NCBI GenBank assembly: GCA_015229095.1
Contig: JADGCE010000131.1
Coordinates: 1-7,340, forward strand
Length of the DNA stretch: 7,340 nucleotides
Direction: 5' to 3'
DNA from: Magnetococcales bacterium
GTDB lineage: Bacteria; Pseudomonadota; Magnetococcia; Magnetococcales; Magnetaquicoccaceae
The notes under the pieces are model-generated. The model was not told the origin of the DNA. It ran no database searches and saw only the letters and a list, made by a program, of their open reading frames with translations. This document shows positions 1 through 7,159 of this stretch, piece after piece; positions within the stretch are counted from its first letter, which is position 1, and the number at the start of each line of letters is the position of its first letter. The position numbers and the translations under genes are program-made.

Positions 1-110
1 GGTTGGCGCTTTTTCAGTGGGGCTTTCCCTGGTCGGGAAAGGGGGCCGGGCAAGGTGGGTCAGCCGCACGGCCCCCGGTCTGACCATAGGGCAGCCCTGC
101 CGTCAGCAGG
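1..110. other. GC-rich inverted repeats after the operon
   Basis: No gene is seen in this end piece. Several inverted repeats lie just after the last stop: CCTGC/GCAGG at 96-100 and 106-110; GGTCAG/CTGACC at 58-63 and 80-85, with an inner CCG/CGG; GGGGGCCG/CGGCCCCC at 41-48 and 69-76, which competes with the former; and CTTTCCC/GGGAAAG at 23-29 and 35-41 around a 5-base loop. No T run follows on the minus strand, so a classical intrinsic terminator is not supported. The structures may protect the 3' end, act in Rho-dependent ending, or be part of a short interspersed palindromic element. Confidence 0.45.
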
Positions 111-1016
111 CTACGCCAACAGCTTGGCCTCCCGCCGCAGCTCTTCCATGAACTCCTGGATTTCCGGATCGATCAATCCAAGTTCTGCGATCCTGCGGGC
201 CAGTCTCAATTGTTGGGGATCCTTCAAACCACATCGTTTGCAGAAGCGTGTCAAAAAAATTTTCCCATCGATCAGATGATTGAGTTGATTCCACTGCCCT
301 TCCGAATCTTCTGTATCGTCTCGCAGGAAATTGCGTATCTTTGAGCATTGGCCTTGAATATCCTGCACAGAAACAGTTGAACCGGTGTTCTGAGCGTGCG
401 TCAGGACGGCCGCTAGTAAATGCGCTACAGCCGAAAATTGGATTCCAAACTGGTGGGAGAGGGAATTCGCACCCTGCGCGATCAGGACAAGATTGGCTGC
501 TGTCAACACAATGGCTTCCTCGGACAGATCCAGAAGATATTGGGCTGTCGCATTAGGGGAGCACGGGGAACGGGGATGCACACTATCCTCAATCAATTCC
601 CGAATAGCTTCGGGGTGTAACAGATAGTTTTCCATTTCCCATCGGCGCAGCACTTTGACATACTCCCCCAAATGGCGGGCTGCGTCGAATGCGGCGTGGT
701 CCGTTTCAAAGAAAGCCTCCCATCGAGGGTTCCCCGCCACACGTCCGTTTAACAGGGTATCCCTGTCCACGATACCGAAGGCGCAGCTACGGTTCTGACG
801 CGCAGTTCCGACCTTTTGGCACACCTGCGCGCCTCCTCCTCCTCCTCCCCCAACCGACATGCTCACCGACTCAAACTGAATCCATTCTCCCCAGCCCCTA
901 AACCAACGTTCCTGCAACACTTCCAGGTCTTCTGTGGACTCCAGATACAAGACAACGCGGTTCGAATAATTTTTTCCGATCACTTTCGAGTTTGCAATAC
1001 CCGCAAGGTTTCCCAC
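111..1016 (-). CDS. DUF4435 / TOPRIM-like protein (AriB-like)
   Basis: This 301-residue protein has the three marks of DUF4435. An acidic strand LYLESTEDLEVL (23-34) replaces the usual VEGxxD motif. A second strand is GIVDRD (81-86). The motif RRWEMENYLLHPEA (124-137) is the family's W/Y-E-x-E-N-Y-L core. The late DGKIFLTRF (250-258) resembles the family's C-terminal GK-x-x-L helix. DUF4435 proteins are TOPRIM-like. AriB of PARIS is one, and there it is the nuclease toxin held by the AriA ATPase. Glu26 with Asp84 and Asp86 are candidate metal ligands. A run of seven glycines (56-62) lies between the first two strands. The gene follows the ATPase after 24 bases and appears to be last in the operon. 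DNA or RNA cleavage is inferred from the family; no substrate can be read here. Confidence 0.75.
   Translation of the reverse strand: MGNLAGIANSKVIGKNYSNRVVLYLESTEDLEVLQERWFRGWGEWIQFESVSMSVGGGGGGGAQVCQKVGTARQNRSCAFGIVDRDTLLNGRVAGNPRWEAFFETDHAAFDAARHLGEYVKVLRRWEMENYLLHPEAIRELIEDSVHPRSPCSPNATAQYLLDLSEEAIVLTAANLVLIAQGANSLSHQFGIQFSAVAHLLAAVLTHAQNTGSTVSVQDIQGQCSKIRNFLRDDTEDSEGQWNQLNHLIDGKIFLTRFCKRCGLKDPQQLRLARRIAELGLIDPEIQEFMEELRREAKLLA
831..851 (-). repeat. Glycine tract from GGA triplet repeat plus G5 run
   Basis: On the plus strand (CCT)5 at 832-846 is followed by CCCCC at 847-851. Read on the minus strand this encodes seven consecutive glycines in the DUF4435 protein. Gain or loss of triplets would keep the reading frame and change only the loop length, whereas slippage in the G5 run would break it. 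The tract is short enough to be simply a flexible loop of the TOPRIM-like fold. Confidence 0.7.
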
Positions 1017-1021
1017 AAACA

Positions 1022-1028
1022 CCTCCTT
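1022..1028 (-). promoter_or_regulatory. Ribosome binding site that moves the DUF4435 start
   Basis: AAGGAGG is a near-perfect Shine-Dalgarno sequence. Its last G is the first base of the GTG at 1022, which leaves no spacer for that codon. The in-frame GTG at 1016 sits 5 bases downstream and is the better start. The protein is then 301 residues instead of 303. Confidence 0.7.
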
Positions 1029-1040
1029 CTCTGTTGGGTT

Positions 1041-2192
1041 TTATTGGATTTCTTCCTTGTCGATAAGATGTCCACTCATCCGCAAGCCGGGTTCTTCGGC
1101 GAGCAGGTCTATGTTGAATTGGTCGATAAGCTCTATGGAATGGGTAGTGGCGATGAGGATGAGCCCCGGATGTTTGGTCACGAGCCTTTTGAGTGCCTGA
1201 TAAAGGCGGTGTTGCAGCTTGGGGTGCAGATGGACATCCAGTTCATCGATGACCAGGATGGTCTGTTCGGTCATATGCACATGGATGCGGAGCATCAAGT
1301 GCAGGAGGCTCTTTTCCCCGCTGGAGAGCTGATCCAGACGATGCTGCCGCTCGCCGTTGTTGATGAGGGCATGCAAATGCTCTCTGTCGATGGAGGCCAA
1401 ACTTTTCTGAGTGTCGGAAAAAACAAACGCATTGATCAACTCCTGGGCCTTTTGATAACGGTCATCGTTCAGCCAGGAGAGCCATACCAGCAGGTTGTCC
1501 AGCGTGTGCTGCCACTGCTCGCCATGTGCGCCAAAACGGTGCAGGGTCCGATAAAACCATTGTGGAGGGCGATGGATGGCAAAACCATCTCCGGAGCAGA
1601 CGGGGATATCTCTGTATGCATCGAAGAAAAGCAGCGACGGGACGGTGATGCTGTCTGGACCAAACGCTCCATAGGTGTTTTTCATCTCGGTCTGCACCAG
1701 ACCGAGCAGCTCATCCAGCACGGGGTCGGCTGACTTGATCTGCTGCCAGTGACCACCCGGAGAGCGGGCCCAGGCGATATGGAGACGTTTTGTAACCTTT
1801 ATGCGTTCCAGATCGCTGCGTTCCCAGTTTCTTGTTTCGTGGGGTGCCCCATGCCCGGCCGCCAGGGTCAACAACACCTCCTGGACGCTGCCACTCATGT
1901 TGACCGCAAGACGCAGATCCCATTGGGCCCGCGCCTTTGAATGGGACCATAACCGTTCATGGGGCGGGGCGGGTCTCTGGCTGGAGTCCAACAGGTGCAT
2001 CAAACTGGCCATGCACTCCAGCAGGACCGTCTTGCCGCGTCCGTTGGGGGAAATGAGCAGGAAAAAATTGCTGGGAGCCCCATTGCGATCGATAAAGTCC
2101 AGGTGGAAGGGCTTTTCCTGAAAGGGGCCCATGCCAAATACCGTCAAGGCAACCGGTGCGCAACTGCGCACGTAAAAGGAAACATCCAGCAT
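1041..2192 (-). CDS. ABC/AAA-type ATPase (AAA_15/AAA_21, OLD/AriA-like)
   Basis: This 383-residue protein is a single-chain ABC-fold ATPase of the kind found in OLD, Gabija GajA and PARIS AriA proteins. Walker A is SPNGRGKT (48-55), the signature LSSGEKSLLHL (289-299), Walker B ILVIDELDVHLHP (312-324), and the switch histidine ATTHS (348-352). Between them is a roughly 200-residue insert with many Trp and His. The chain ends soon after the histidine motif, so no TOPRIM or other nuclease domain is fused. That activity may instead be supplied by the next gene. The LDVHLHP motif is common in AAA_21 proteins of defence loci. Start ATG 2192 overlaps the upstream stop, and the TAA stop is 24 bases before the DUF4435 gene. 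The likely role is the ATP-hydrolysing sensor or scaffold of a two-protein effector. A RecF/SMC-like repair ATPase is an alternative but fits the context less well. Confidence 0.85.
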   Translation of the reverse strand: MLDVSFYVRSCAPVALTVFGMGPFQEKPFHLDFIDRNGAPSNFFLLISPNGRGKTVLLECMASLMHLLDSSQRPAPPHERLWSHSKARAQWDLRLAVNMSGSVQEVLLTLAAGHGAPHETRNWERSDLERIKVTKRLHIAWARSPGGHWQQIKSADPVLDELLGLVQTEMKNTYGAFGPDSITVPSLLFFDAYRDIPVCSGDGFAIHRPPQWFYRTLHRFGAHGEQWQHTLDNLLVWLSWLNDDRYQKAQELINAFVFSDTQKSLASIDREHLHALINNGERQHRLDQLSSGEKSLLHLMLRIHVHMTEQTILVIDELDVHLHPKLQHRLYQALKRLVTKHPGLILIATTHSIELIDQFNIDLLAEEPGLRMSGHLIDKEEIQ

Positions 2193-3697
2193 TATTTTTC
2201 TCCCTCGAGGCGCACAACAGCCGCAATATCATCGTCTGTGACATAGACCCCATGGGCGCGCCGCACGGATTCACCGCTGAGGCGGATCAACATATCCCCG
2301 GCTCCCGTCAAACGCTCGGCCCCGGTTTCGTCCAGAATAATTTTGGACTCTGTGGCCTTTTGCACCGTCAGGGCGATGCGGGAGGGCACATTGGAGCGCA
2401 GCAGACCGTTGAGGGTGTTGGCATCGGGACGCTGGGTGGCAATCACCAGATGGATACCGGTGGCCCGCGCCTTCTGGGCCAGGCGGATCATGTGCTCTTC
2501 GGCGCTGGGCACCTGCATCACCAGATCCGCCAACTCCTCCACAAACACCACGATGTAGGGCATGTTCAGCACGCCCTTGCGGTGTCCCTCGGTCAAATCC
2601 CGCACCCCGGCCTTTTCCAGCGCGCCGGTGCGCACCTCCATCTCCTCCACCAGTTTTGCCAGTTTTTCCTGGGCGATCTCCACATCGGTCACCACCGTGA
2701 TGCGTCGGGATCCCGTTTTGCCATAGCGGGCAAACTCCACCTTTTTGGGATCAATGAGCAGCAGTTGCAGACGCTCCTGAGCCACCCCGGTCAGCAATGA
2801 CAGCAGCAGGGCATGCAGACAACTGCTCTTGCCGCTGCCTGTGGTTCCCCCCACCAGCAGGTGGGGCTGGCGGGCCAAATCAAAACAAATCGGGTTGCCT
2901 GTGACATCAACCCCAGGCCAGAGGGGAAGGCCGGCCTCTTGGGGTGGATGTTTGGCCCACTCCAGCAAATGTTGGCCAGAGAGCACTTTCCAGCTGCTCC
3001 GGGGGCGGGGCAGATCCAGACCGATCACCTTGGGCTGGCTGGTCTCCACTGGGAAAATCCCATGTTTCTGGAGTCCCAGGGCAAAGGCAATTTTGTCCAC
3101 GCCCCGGCGTACCCGATCCAGATGGTTGGGATCTTCCATGCGCACCAGATAGCGGGTGATGCGGGGACCATCCTGGGACTCCGTCACCACGCCCTGGACC
3201 CCAACCTCTGCCAGGGCCACCTCCAACCGCGCCCCGAAACCGGCCTCTTCCGCCACGGGAACCTGTTCCTGCCCGGCACACAGCTCCTGATAGAGAAACT
3301 GGTAAAAATCGTGTCCGTCCCGCCATCCCCGGCGAAACTCCCGCAAACCCCGGCGGATATGGCGTTGCAGATGGGTGCGAAAGGCCGTTTCGTCAGCAAA
3401 CAGATCCATCCGGGTATAGATGCTGAGCAACCCCTGGATGGCATCCGTATAATCCTGTTGTTGTCCGTTGATGTTGCGCCCCTGCCCCTGGCCGGTGAGC
3501 TGTTCCAGCTTGTATTCGGAACCACTCTTCTCCCTCTCCCGTACCGTGTCCAACGCCTCATCGGGAGGCGAAGGAATCCGCAGGGAGTAGGCCAGCGCCA
3601 ACCGCAGCACGGTCCACTTGGGCGCCTTGATGCGCAGTCCCTTGTTCAGGATATCCTCTATGGTCTGCTCGTCCTCGCGACTGGTGATGACTGCCAC
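2192..3697 (-). CDS. DndE-like domain fused to FtsK/SpoIIIE-type DNA translocase
   Basis: This 501-residue protein starts at GTG with a good ribosome site. Residues about 10-120 resemble DndE: a helix with KWTVLRLALAYSL (27-39), a central EYKLEQLTG (61-69), and a closing HLQRHIRRGL (109-118), like the terminal H-x-x-x-G-I/L helix of DndE. Residues about 150-245 match the FtsK alpha domain (GPRITRYLVRM, 177-187). The beta motor domain follows, with Walker A GGTTGSGKSS (283-292), LLLIDPKKVEF (312-322), YIVVFVEELADL (381-392, Walker B-like) and ATQRPD (420-425), ending AHGVYVTDDDI (481-491). There are no membrane segments and no FtsK gamma domain. DndE binds nicked or double-stranded DNA in the classical complex, so the fusion would tie DNA recognition to ATP-driven translocation. 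The stop overlaps the next start by one base (TAATG). The motor assignment is firm; the DndE assignment rests on recalled family pattern and on standing directly after dndD. Confidence 0.75.
   Translation of the reverse strand: MAVITSREDEQTIEDILNKGLRIKAPKWTVLRLALAYSLRIPSPPDEALDTVREREKSGSEYKLEQLTGQGQGRNINGQQQDYTDAIQGLLSIYTRMDLFADETAFRTHLQRHIRRGLREFRRGWRDGHDFYQFLYQELCAGQEQVPVAEEAGFGARLEVALAEVGVQGVVTESQDGPRITRYLVRMEDPNHLDRVRRGVDKIAFALGLQKHGIFPVETSQPKVIGLDLPRPRSSWKVLSGQHLLEWAKHPPQEAGLPLWPGVDVTGNPICFDLARQPHLLVGGTTGSGKSSCLHALLLSLLTGVAQERLQLLLIDPKKVEFARYGKTGSRRITVVTDVEIAQEKLAKLVEEMEVRTGALEKAGVRDLTEGHRKGVLNMPYIVVFVEELADLVMQVPSAEEHMIRLAQKARATGIHLVIATQRPDANTLNGLLRSNVPSRIALTVQKATESKIILDETGAERLTGAGDMLIRLSGESVRRAHGVYVTDDDIAAVVRLEGEK
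2200..2206 (-). promoter_or_regulatory. Ribosome binding site of the ATPase gene
   Basis: GAGGGAG lies 7 bases before the ATG at 2192, inside the final codons of the preceding gene. The overlap TAATG suggests that ribosomes finishing the upstream gene restart here. Confidence 0.6.
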
Positions 3698-3703
3698 GCT
3701 CTT

Positions 3704-3709
3704 TCCCCT
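3704..3709 (-). promoter_or_regulatory. Ribosome binding site deciding a GTG start
   Basis: AGGGGA lies 6 bases before the GTG at 3697, in the short gap after the dndD stop. It supports GTG as the true start of the DndE-like/FtsK gene. Confidence 0.6.
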
Positions 3710-5767
3710 CTATCCCTGATACATGGGGCGTTCCACCCGCTGGGTATGGTCCCCGTGGGGATTTTCCAATCGATATTCCCGGTAAACATGCGGGGCAAGC
3801 AGGTTATATTTTTCCTTGTCCAACTCCGAGTCCGTGGGCAGCACGATAATCTGCTCGGCGGCGTGGGGAAAATATTTCTGCAATATGTTTTCCTGGTTTT
3901 GCCGATCGATGCGGGCCAGGGGGGTGTCGATGACCACCGGGACAGATTTTCCGGAGACCTCTCGCAACGCCCACAGCAGGGCAATGGCCACCATCTGCTT
4001 CATTCCCGCCGACAGGTTGGCACCCCCCAGGAGCTTCCCCTCTCTATCCTGGTAATGAAGCGCAAAATCCTTGTCTACTTGGATATGATGCAGCAAGTCA
4101 TGGCTGGTCATGAGTGCTTTGTAATGACGGTTGATGAACGCCTGCAGTGCTTCCTGATGCTGTATTTTCAGACCGGCCTTATAGTTTCGATAAAGAGCGA
4201 TCAACGCCTCAGCCTGTCTGCTGTGTTCATGATATTTGCTCGCCCGGGCAATGCGTTGTTCCTGATCGTTGAGAGCCTGCTGCTTGCGTTCCATTTCGCG
4301 CTGCTTGCGCTGCCGTTCTCCGTCCAGGCTGCCCTTGGCCTGTTGCTGTTCCTCATGGCGTGAACGCAACCCTTTCAACTCCTCCTGCATCTGCATGTAG
4401 TGCTCACGATCGGCCTCAATGACCGTGCCGATCCCATCCAGTTGGTATTGCAGTTCCACCTCTCTGCGCAGCAGACGACTGATCTCATTCAATCGGCGTC
4501 CATGCTCCTGGAGCCGATTGGCATCCATCCGTTGTGTCAACAACCGGCGCAGTATCCTCCCGTGTTCTACTTGCAGAGAGAGAAGCTTGATGCCCTCCTT
4601 GGCATCCTCGAGGCGTATCTGTTCATCCAGGGTGTGTTGCAGACGTTGCAGATAAAACTGCTTTTGCTCCTCCCGCAATCGCATCGGAATGGGAGCCGGA
4701 CGCTCAAAAACCTGGAGGGGTAAATGCCGGCGGAGATAATCCAGCAACTCTTTTTTTGACCCTGCATCCCGGTCATCCTGTTCCAGTCGGGAGAGAAGCT
4801 CCTGCATCAACCCGGGATTTGCCAGCAACGGGGCCTCAGGGATAAACAGTTCCAACACCTCCTGGCGCAACTCTTCCAACCGCTCTTTCACCCGCTTCAG
4901 GTCCTCCTTGTGACGCAACTCCTCCTCGCGTGCCCCGAATCCCTGCATGTTGCGCAGGCGCCGCTCCCGATCGGCAATCTGCTCGTCCAGGCTTTCAATC
5001 TCCCGATGATTGGTGGCGCGCCGCTCATCCATGGCAGAGAGTTGATCGTGCAGTTCTGACAATGCACGCTGAATCTCGTTAAATTTTCTCTGTTCGTCCC
5101 CGACGCTCCCCTCCCTGGCCCAGGCCTTCTTGACTTTGTCCAGATATTCTATCAATACCTCTACCGGGGTGATATTGAGAATTTTTTCCAATTGTATCCG
5201 TGTCTGTTCCTTGTTGGCTTCCGCAAGGGCTTGAATTTTTTCCCCATCGAAGAAAAAATAGGGGATGTAGGAGGGGGGGAGCCGTTTTTCGAGAAACTGT
5301 TGGGCCTCATCATCTTTCAAGGGATCTTTCAGAAACGTTGATCGTATGGTCAGGTGACCCTTGGGTTCGGTCTCCATCTCGGGAAACCATGCCCGTTGCG
5401 CGTCAACAATCCCGTCTGCCTCTTGCCATCGGCACTTCACGAAATAGTCGTTCGGGAACATAAGGTCGTCACCAATGATCTGGGGGTTGGCCCGTGCCCG
5501 GCGGTTGAAGGCCCCCATCCACTCGCGCCCATTGCCAAACATATACTCTTTTGGGCTTAACTTGCGCCCAGCCTGGACCTCACTGCGCATCTCCTCGCTG
5601 GGGCCGGTAAAAAGCAGCTTGACGGCATTGAGAAAGCTGGTTTTCCCGAAACCGTTGCGCCCGCTGATCAGCAGGATGGGCCGATCCGGTCGCTGGCCAG
5701 TCAGATCGAAGGTGACCTGACCATGGTAGGAGAAAAGGTTGGAGATGGTGATTTCCTGAAAAATCAT
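3710..5767 (-). CDS. dndD: DndD, SMC/Rad50-like ATPase of DNA phosphorothioation
   Basis: This 685-residue protein has split ABC ATPase halves around a long helical insert. The N-terminal half begins ITISNLFSYHGQVTF, followed by Walker A GRNGFGKTS (36-44). FFFDGEKI (171-178) is a hallmark of DndD proteins. Residues about 205-305 and 375-535 are rich in Glu, Arg, Gln and Lys with heptad-like spacing, as in coiled coils. A proline-containing break at about 308-360 is the likely apex. The C-terminal half carries the ABC signature LSAGMKQM (585-592) and Walker B with D-loop, VPVVIDTPLARID (609-621). Only one cysteine is seen (Cys112), so there is no Rad50-type CxxC zinc hook. DndD is thought to power DNA nicking or structural remodelling during sulfur insertion. 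Its ATG is 3 bases after the dndC stop with only a distant GGAG (5780-5783), so translation is probably coupled. The length is usual for DndD. Confidence 0.93.
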   Translation of the reverse strand: MIFQEITISNLFSYHGQVTFDLTGQRPDRPILLISGRNGFGKTSFLNAVKLLFTGPSEEMRSEVQAGRKLSPKEYMFGNGREWMGAFNRRARANPQIIGDDLMFPNDYFVKCRWQEADGIVDAQRAWFPEMETEPKGHLTIRSTFLKDPLKDDEAQQFLEKRLPPSYIPYFFFDGEKIQALAEANKEQTRIQLEKILNITPVEVLIEYLDKVKKAWAREGSVGDEQRKFNEIQRALSELHDQLSAMDERRATNHREIESLDEQIADRERRLRNMQGFGAREEELRHKEDLKRVKERLEELRQEVLELFIPEAPLLANPGLMQELLSRLEQDDRDAGSKKELLDYLRRHLPLQVFERPAPIPMRLREEQKQFYLQRLQHTLDEQIRLEDAKEGIKLLSLQVEHGRILRRLLTQRMDANRLQEHGRRLNEISRLLRREVELQYQLDGIGTVIEADREHYMQMQEELKGLRSRHEEQQQAKGSLDGERQRKQREMERKQQALNDQEQRIARASKYHEHSRQAEALIALYRNYKAGLKIQHQEALQAFINRHYKALMTSHDLLHHIQVDKDFALHYQDREGKLLGGANLSAGMKQMVAIALLWALREVSGKSVPVVIDTPLARIDRQNQENILQKYFPHAAEQIIVLPTDSELDKEKYNLLAPHVYREYRLENPHGDHTQRVERPMYQG

Positions 5768-5770
5768 GGC

Positions 5771-7072
5771 TCAGGCATTCTCCATATTGGTGATGGCCCG
5801 CTCGATGGTTGCCCGGATCTCCCGCTCGAAACCTGTTTTCATGCCATAACCATCCAGATTGGGATAACGGTCATGGGCCAGCCTCAGCAATCCCCGCACC
5901 AACTCCGGGTCCAGATCGCTGCCGGCAACCAACTCTTCCAAAAGATCATCCTGAACATCCAAAGACATGCTACCCTCCCAACAGATGGGATGACGACCAA
6001 AGCGCAGTGCCAAATCCAGAGCCGACCTCCCGGACAGATCGAACTCACGGGACCAGACCTGCTGAATATAACCCAATTCTTCATCGTTGATAAGGGATTT
6101 TTTGCAAATATTTTCTAAATGGAGGAGTTTTTCGAGAATTGCCAGCCGCTTGCCCGGCTTGAATGGCCCCTTTTGACCCTCCACCTTGATGCCATTGCGG
6201 AGTTTGTCCTGTCGCCAATCCCTCTCTTCCCGGACCACTTTGAGCCAGTTGCGGAATTCATTCAAAGGCCGCATCCACTCCTCACCAGAATCGATAAATC
6301 CCTCCATGGATTTGTCCAACTTGACCACGGTGCAGGTCCAGCAACCGAATCGGCTGCCGCCGCAGGATGGCTGACCCAGATCCAGGATGACCGGGCACTC
6401 TCCCCCTTCTGCTTGGCGATACAGATTGTACAGAAACCGGTGATCTCCGCCCCAGGGCGGCGGGTTGGTGAGCAGATATTCCCAAACCGCATCGGTATTC
6501 CAGGCAACGATAGGGGTCGCCACCAGGGCATTGGGAATTTCGTCGTGGGGATTCAGCCCGGCATCGGTTAACTCCCGCCCCATCATGCGCTTGGCCCGCT
6601 CCGGACTTTCGGCGCGTCGGGTGCCCAACAGCAGGATGACGCTGCCAGATCGGGCCGTAATTTCGTCGATGCGTCGCCGCATCGGGCGGATCTTCATCTT
6701 GGAGGTACACCATCGAAACCAACGGGTCGGAGAGGGGTAGCCTTTGCCAATGAGTTGTCCCCAAAAACTTTCAGGGGGTTCTGGTCGAACCAGTTCTGCC
6801 TGCAAAGGCATGCCGGAGTGGTCAGCATACGTACCGATTTGCACCATGGTGCGTGCTAGGTATTCCTCAATATTGGGGGCCTCCACACGGGTATCCGTTG
6901 AGATGAGATAGACCTGTTTGCGGGCTGCACTGCCCATTTCCAGCATCATCTCCCCCACCAACTGCGCCAGCAGGGTGGAATCCTTGCCCCCGGAAAAAGC
7001 GACCACCCACGGGCGGTTGTCCCGCACGTACAACGCCCGCAGGGCCGCCCGCGTTTGTTCAACAAGGGACAT
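5771..7072 (-). CDS. dndC: DndC, DNA phosphorothioation sulfurtransferase (PAPS reductase-like, Fe-S)
   Basis: This 433-residue protein belongs to the PAPS reductase / ATP pyrophosphatase superfamily. The nucleotide-binding loop SGGKDST lies at residues 27-33, preceded by the strand WVVAF. Cysteines at 122 (RWCTSK), 237, 244 and 247 (CGGSRFGCWTC, a CX6CX2C cluster) match the cysteine set that holds the 4Fe-4S cluster in DndC. An extra Cys226 is nearby. LLGTRRAESPERA (148-160) is typical of DndC and related enzymes. In the known pathway a desulfurase (DndA or IscS) loads DndC, which with DndD and DndE places sulfur in the DNA backbone in the cytoplasm. The start at ATG 7072 is chosen for its GGAG site and because homology-like sequence begins at once. 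The TGA stop is 3 bases before dndD, which suggests translational coupling. An orphan PAPS reductase is unlikely given the next gene. Confidence 0.93.
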   Translation of the reverse strand: MSLVEQTRAALRALYVRDNRPWVVAFSGGKDSTLLAQLVGEMMLEMGSAARKQVYLISTDTRVEAPNIEEYLARTMVQIGTYADHSGMPLQAELVRPEPPESFWGQLIGKGYPSPTRWFRWCTSKMKIRPMRRRIDEITARSGSVILLLGTRRAESPERAKRMMGRELTDAGLNPHDEIPNALVATPIVAWNTDAVWEYLLTNPPPWGGDHRFLYNLYRQAEGGECPVILDLGQPSCGGSRFGCWTCTVVKLDKSMEGFIDSGEEWMRPLNEFRNWLKVVREERDWRQDKLRNGIKVEGQKGPFKPGKRLAILEKLLHLENICKKSLINDEELGYIQQVWSREFDLSGRSALDLALRFGRHPICWEGSMSLDVQDDLLEELVAGSDLDPELVRGLLRLAHDRYPNLDGYGMKTGFEREIRATIERAITNMENA

Positions 7073-7079
7073 CTCGGTT

Positions 7080-7083
7080 CTCC
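7080..7083 (-). promoter_or_regulatory. Ribosome binding site of dndC
   Basis: GGAG lies 7 bases before the ATG at 7072. This supports the 433-residue start over the upstream in-frame GTG at 7240 and the ATG at 7102, neither of which has a comparable site. Confidence 0.65.
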
Positions 7084-7159
7084 ATCTGTTCCGCCTCTGC
7101 ATATTCGGGTTGATCTGGTCGCCATGATGAAGCCCAAAAATTCCAGTGTCCAGGTTTCC

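Noticed and set aside
23..41. A Rho-independent terminator formed by CTTTCCC/GGGAAAG after the operon.
   Set aside because: On the transcribed minus-strand sense the stem is followed by CCCCACTG, not by a T run. The TTTTT on the plus strand is upstream of the hairpin in that orientation.
816..1733. A plus-strand open frame of about 305 codons.
   Set aside because: It crosses the boundary of the ATPase and DUF4435 genes in antisense, has no recognisable domain, and is explained by codon bias of the true genes.
1041..2192. A Gabija GajA or full OLD nuclease.
   Set aside because: The chain ends shortly after the ATPase switch histidine and has no C-terminal TOPRIM domain; the TOPRIM-like function appears to sit in the separate DUF4435 gene.
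2813..4363. A plus-strand open frame of about 516 codons.
   Set aside because: It lies antisense across the dndD and DndE-FtsK genes, whose motifs are intact on the minus strand. Its translation is rich in Gln, His and Leu and shows no recognisable motif; it is a mirror of GC-rich coding DNA.
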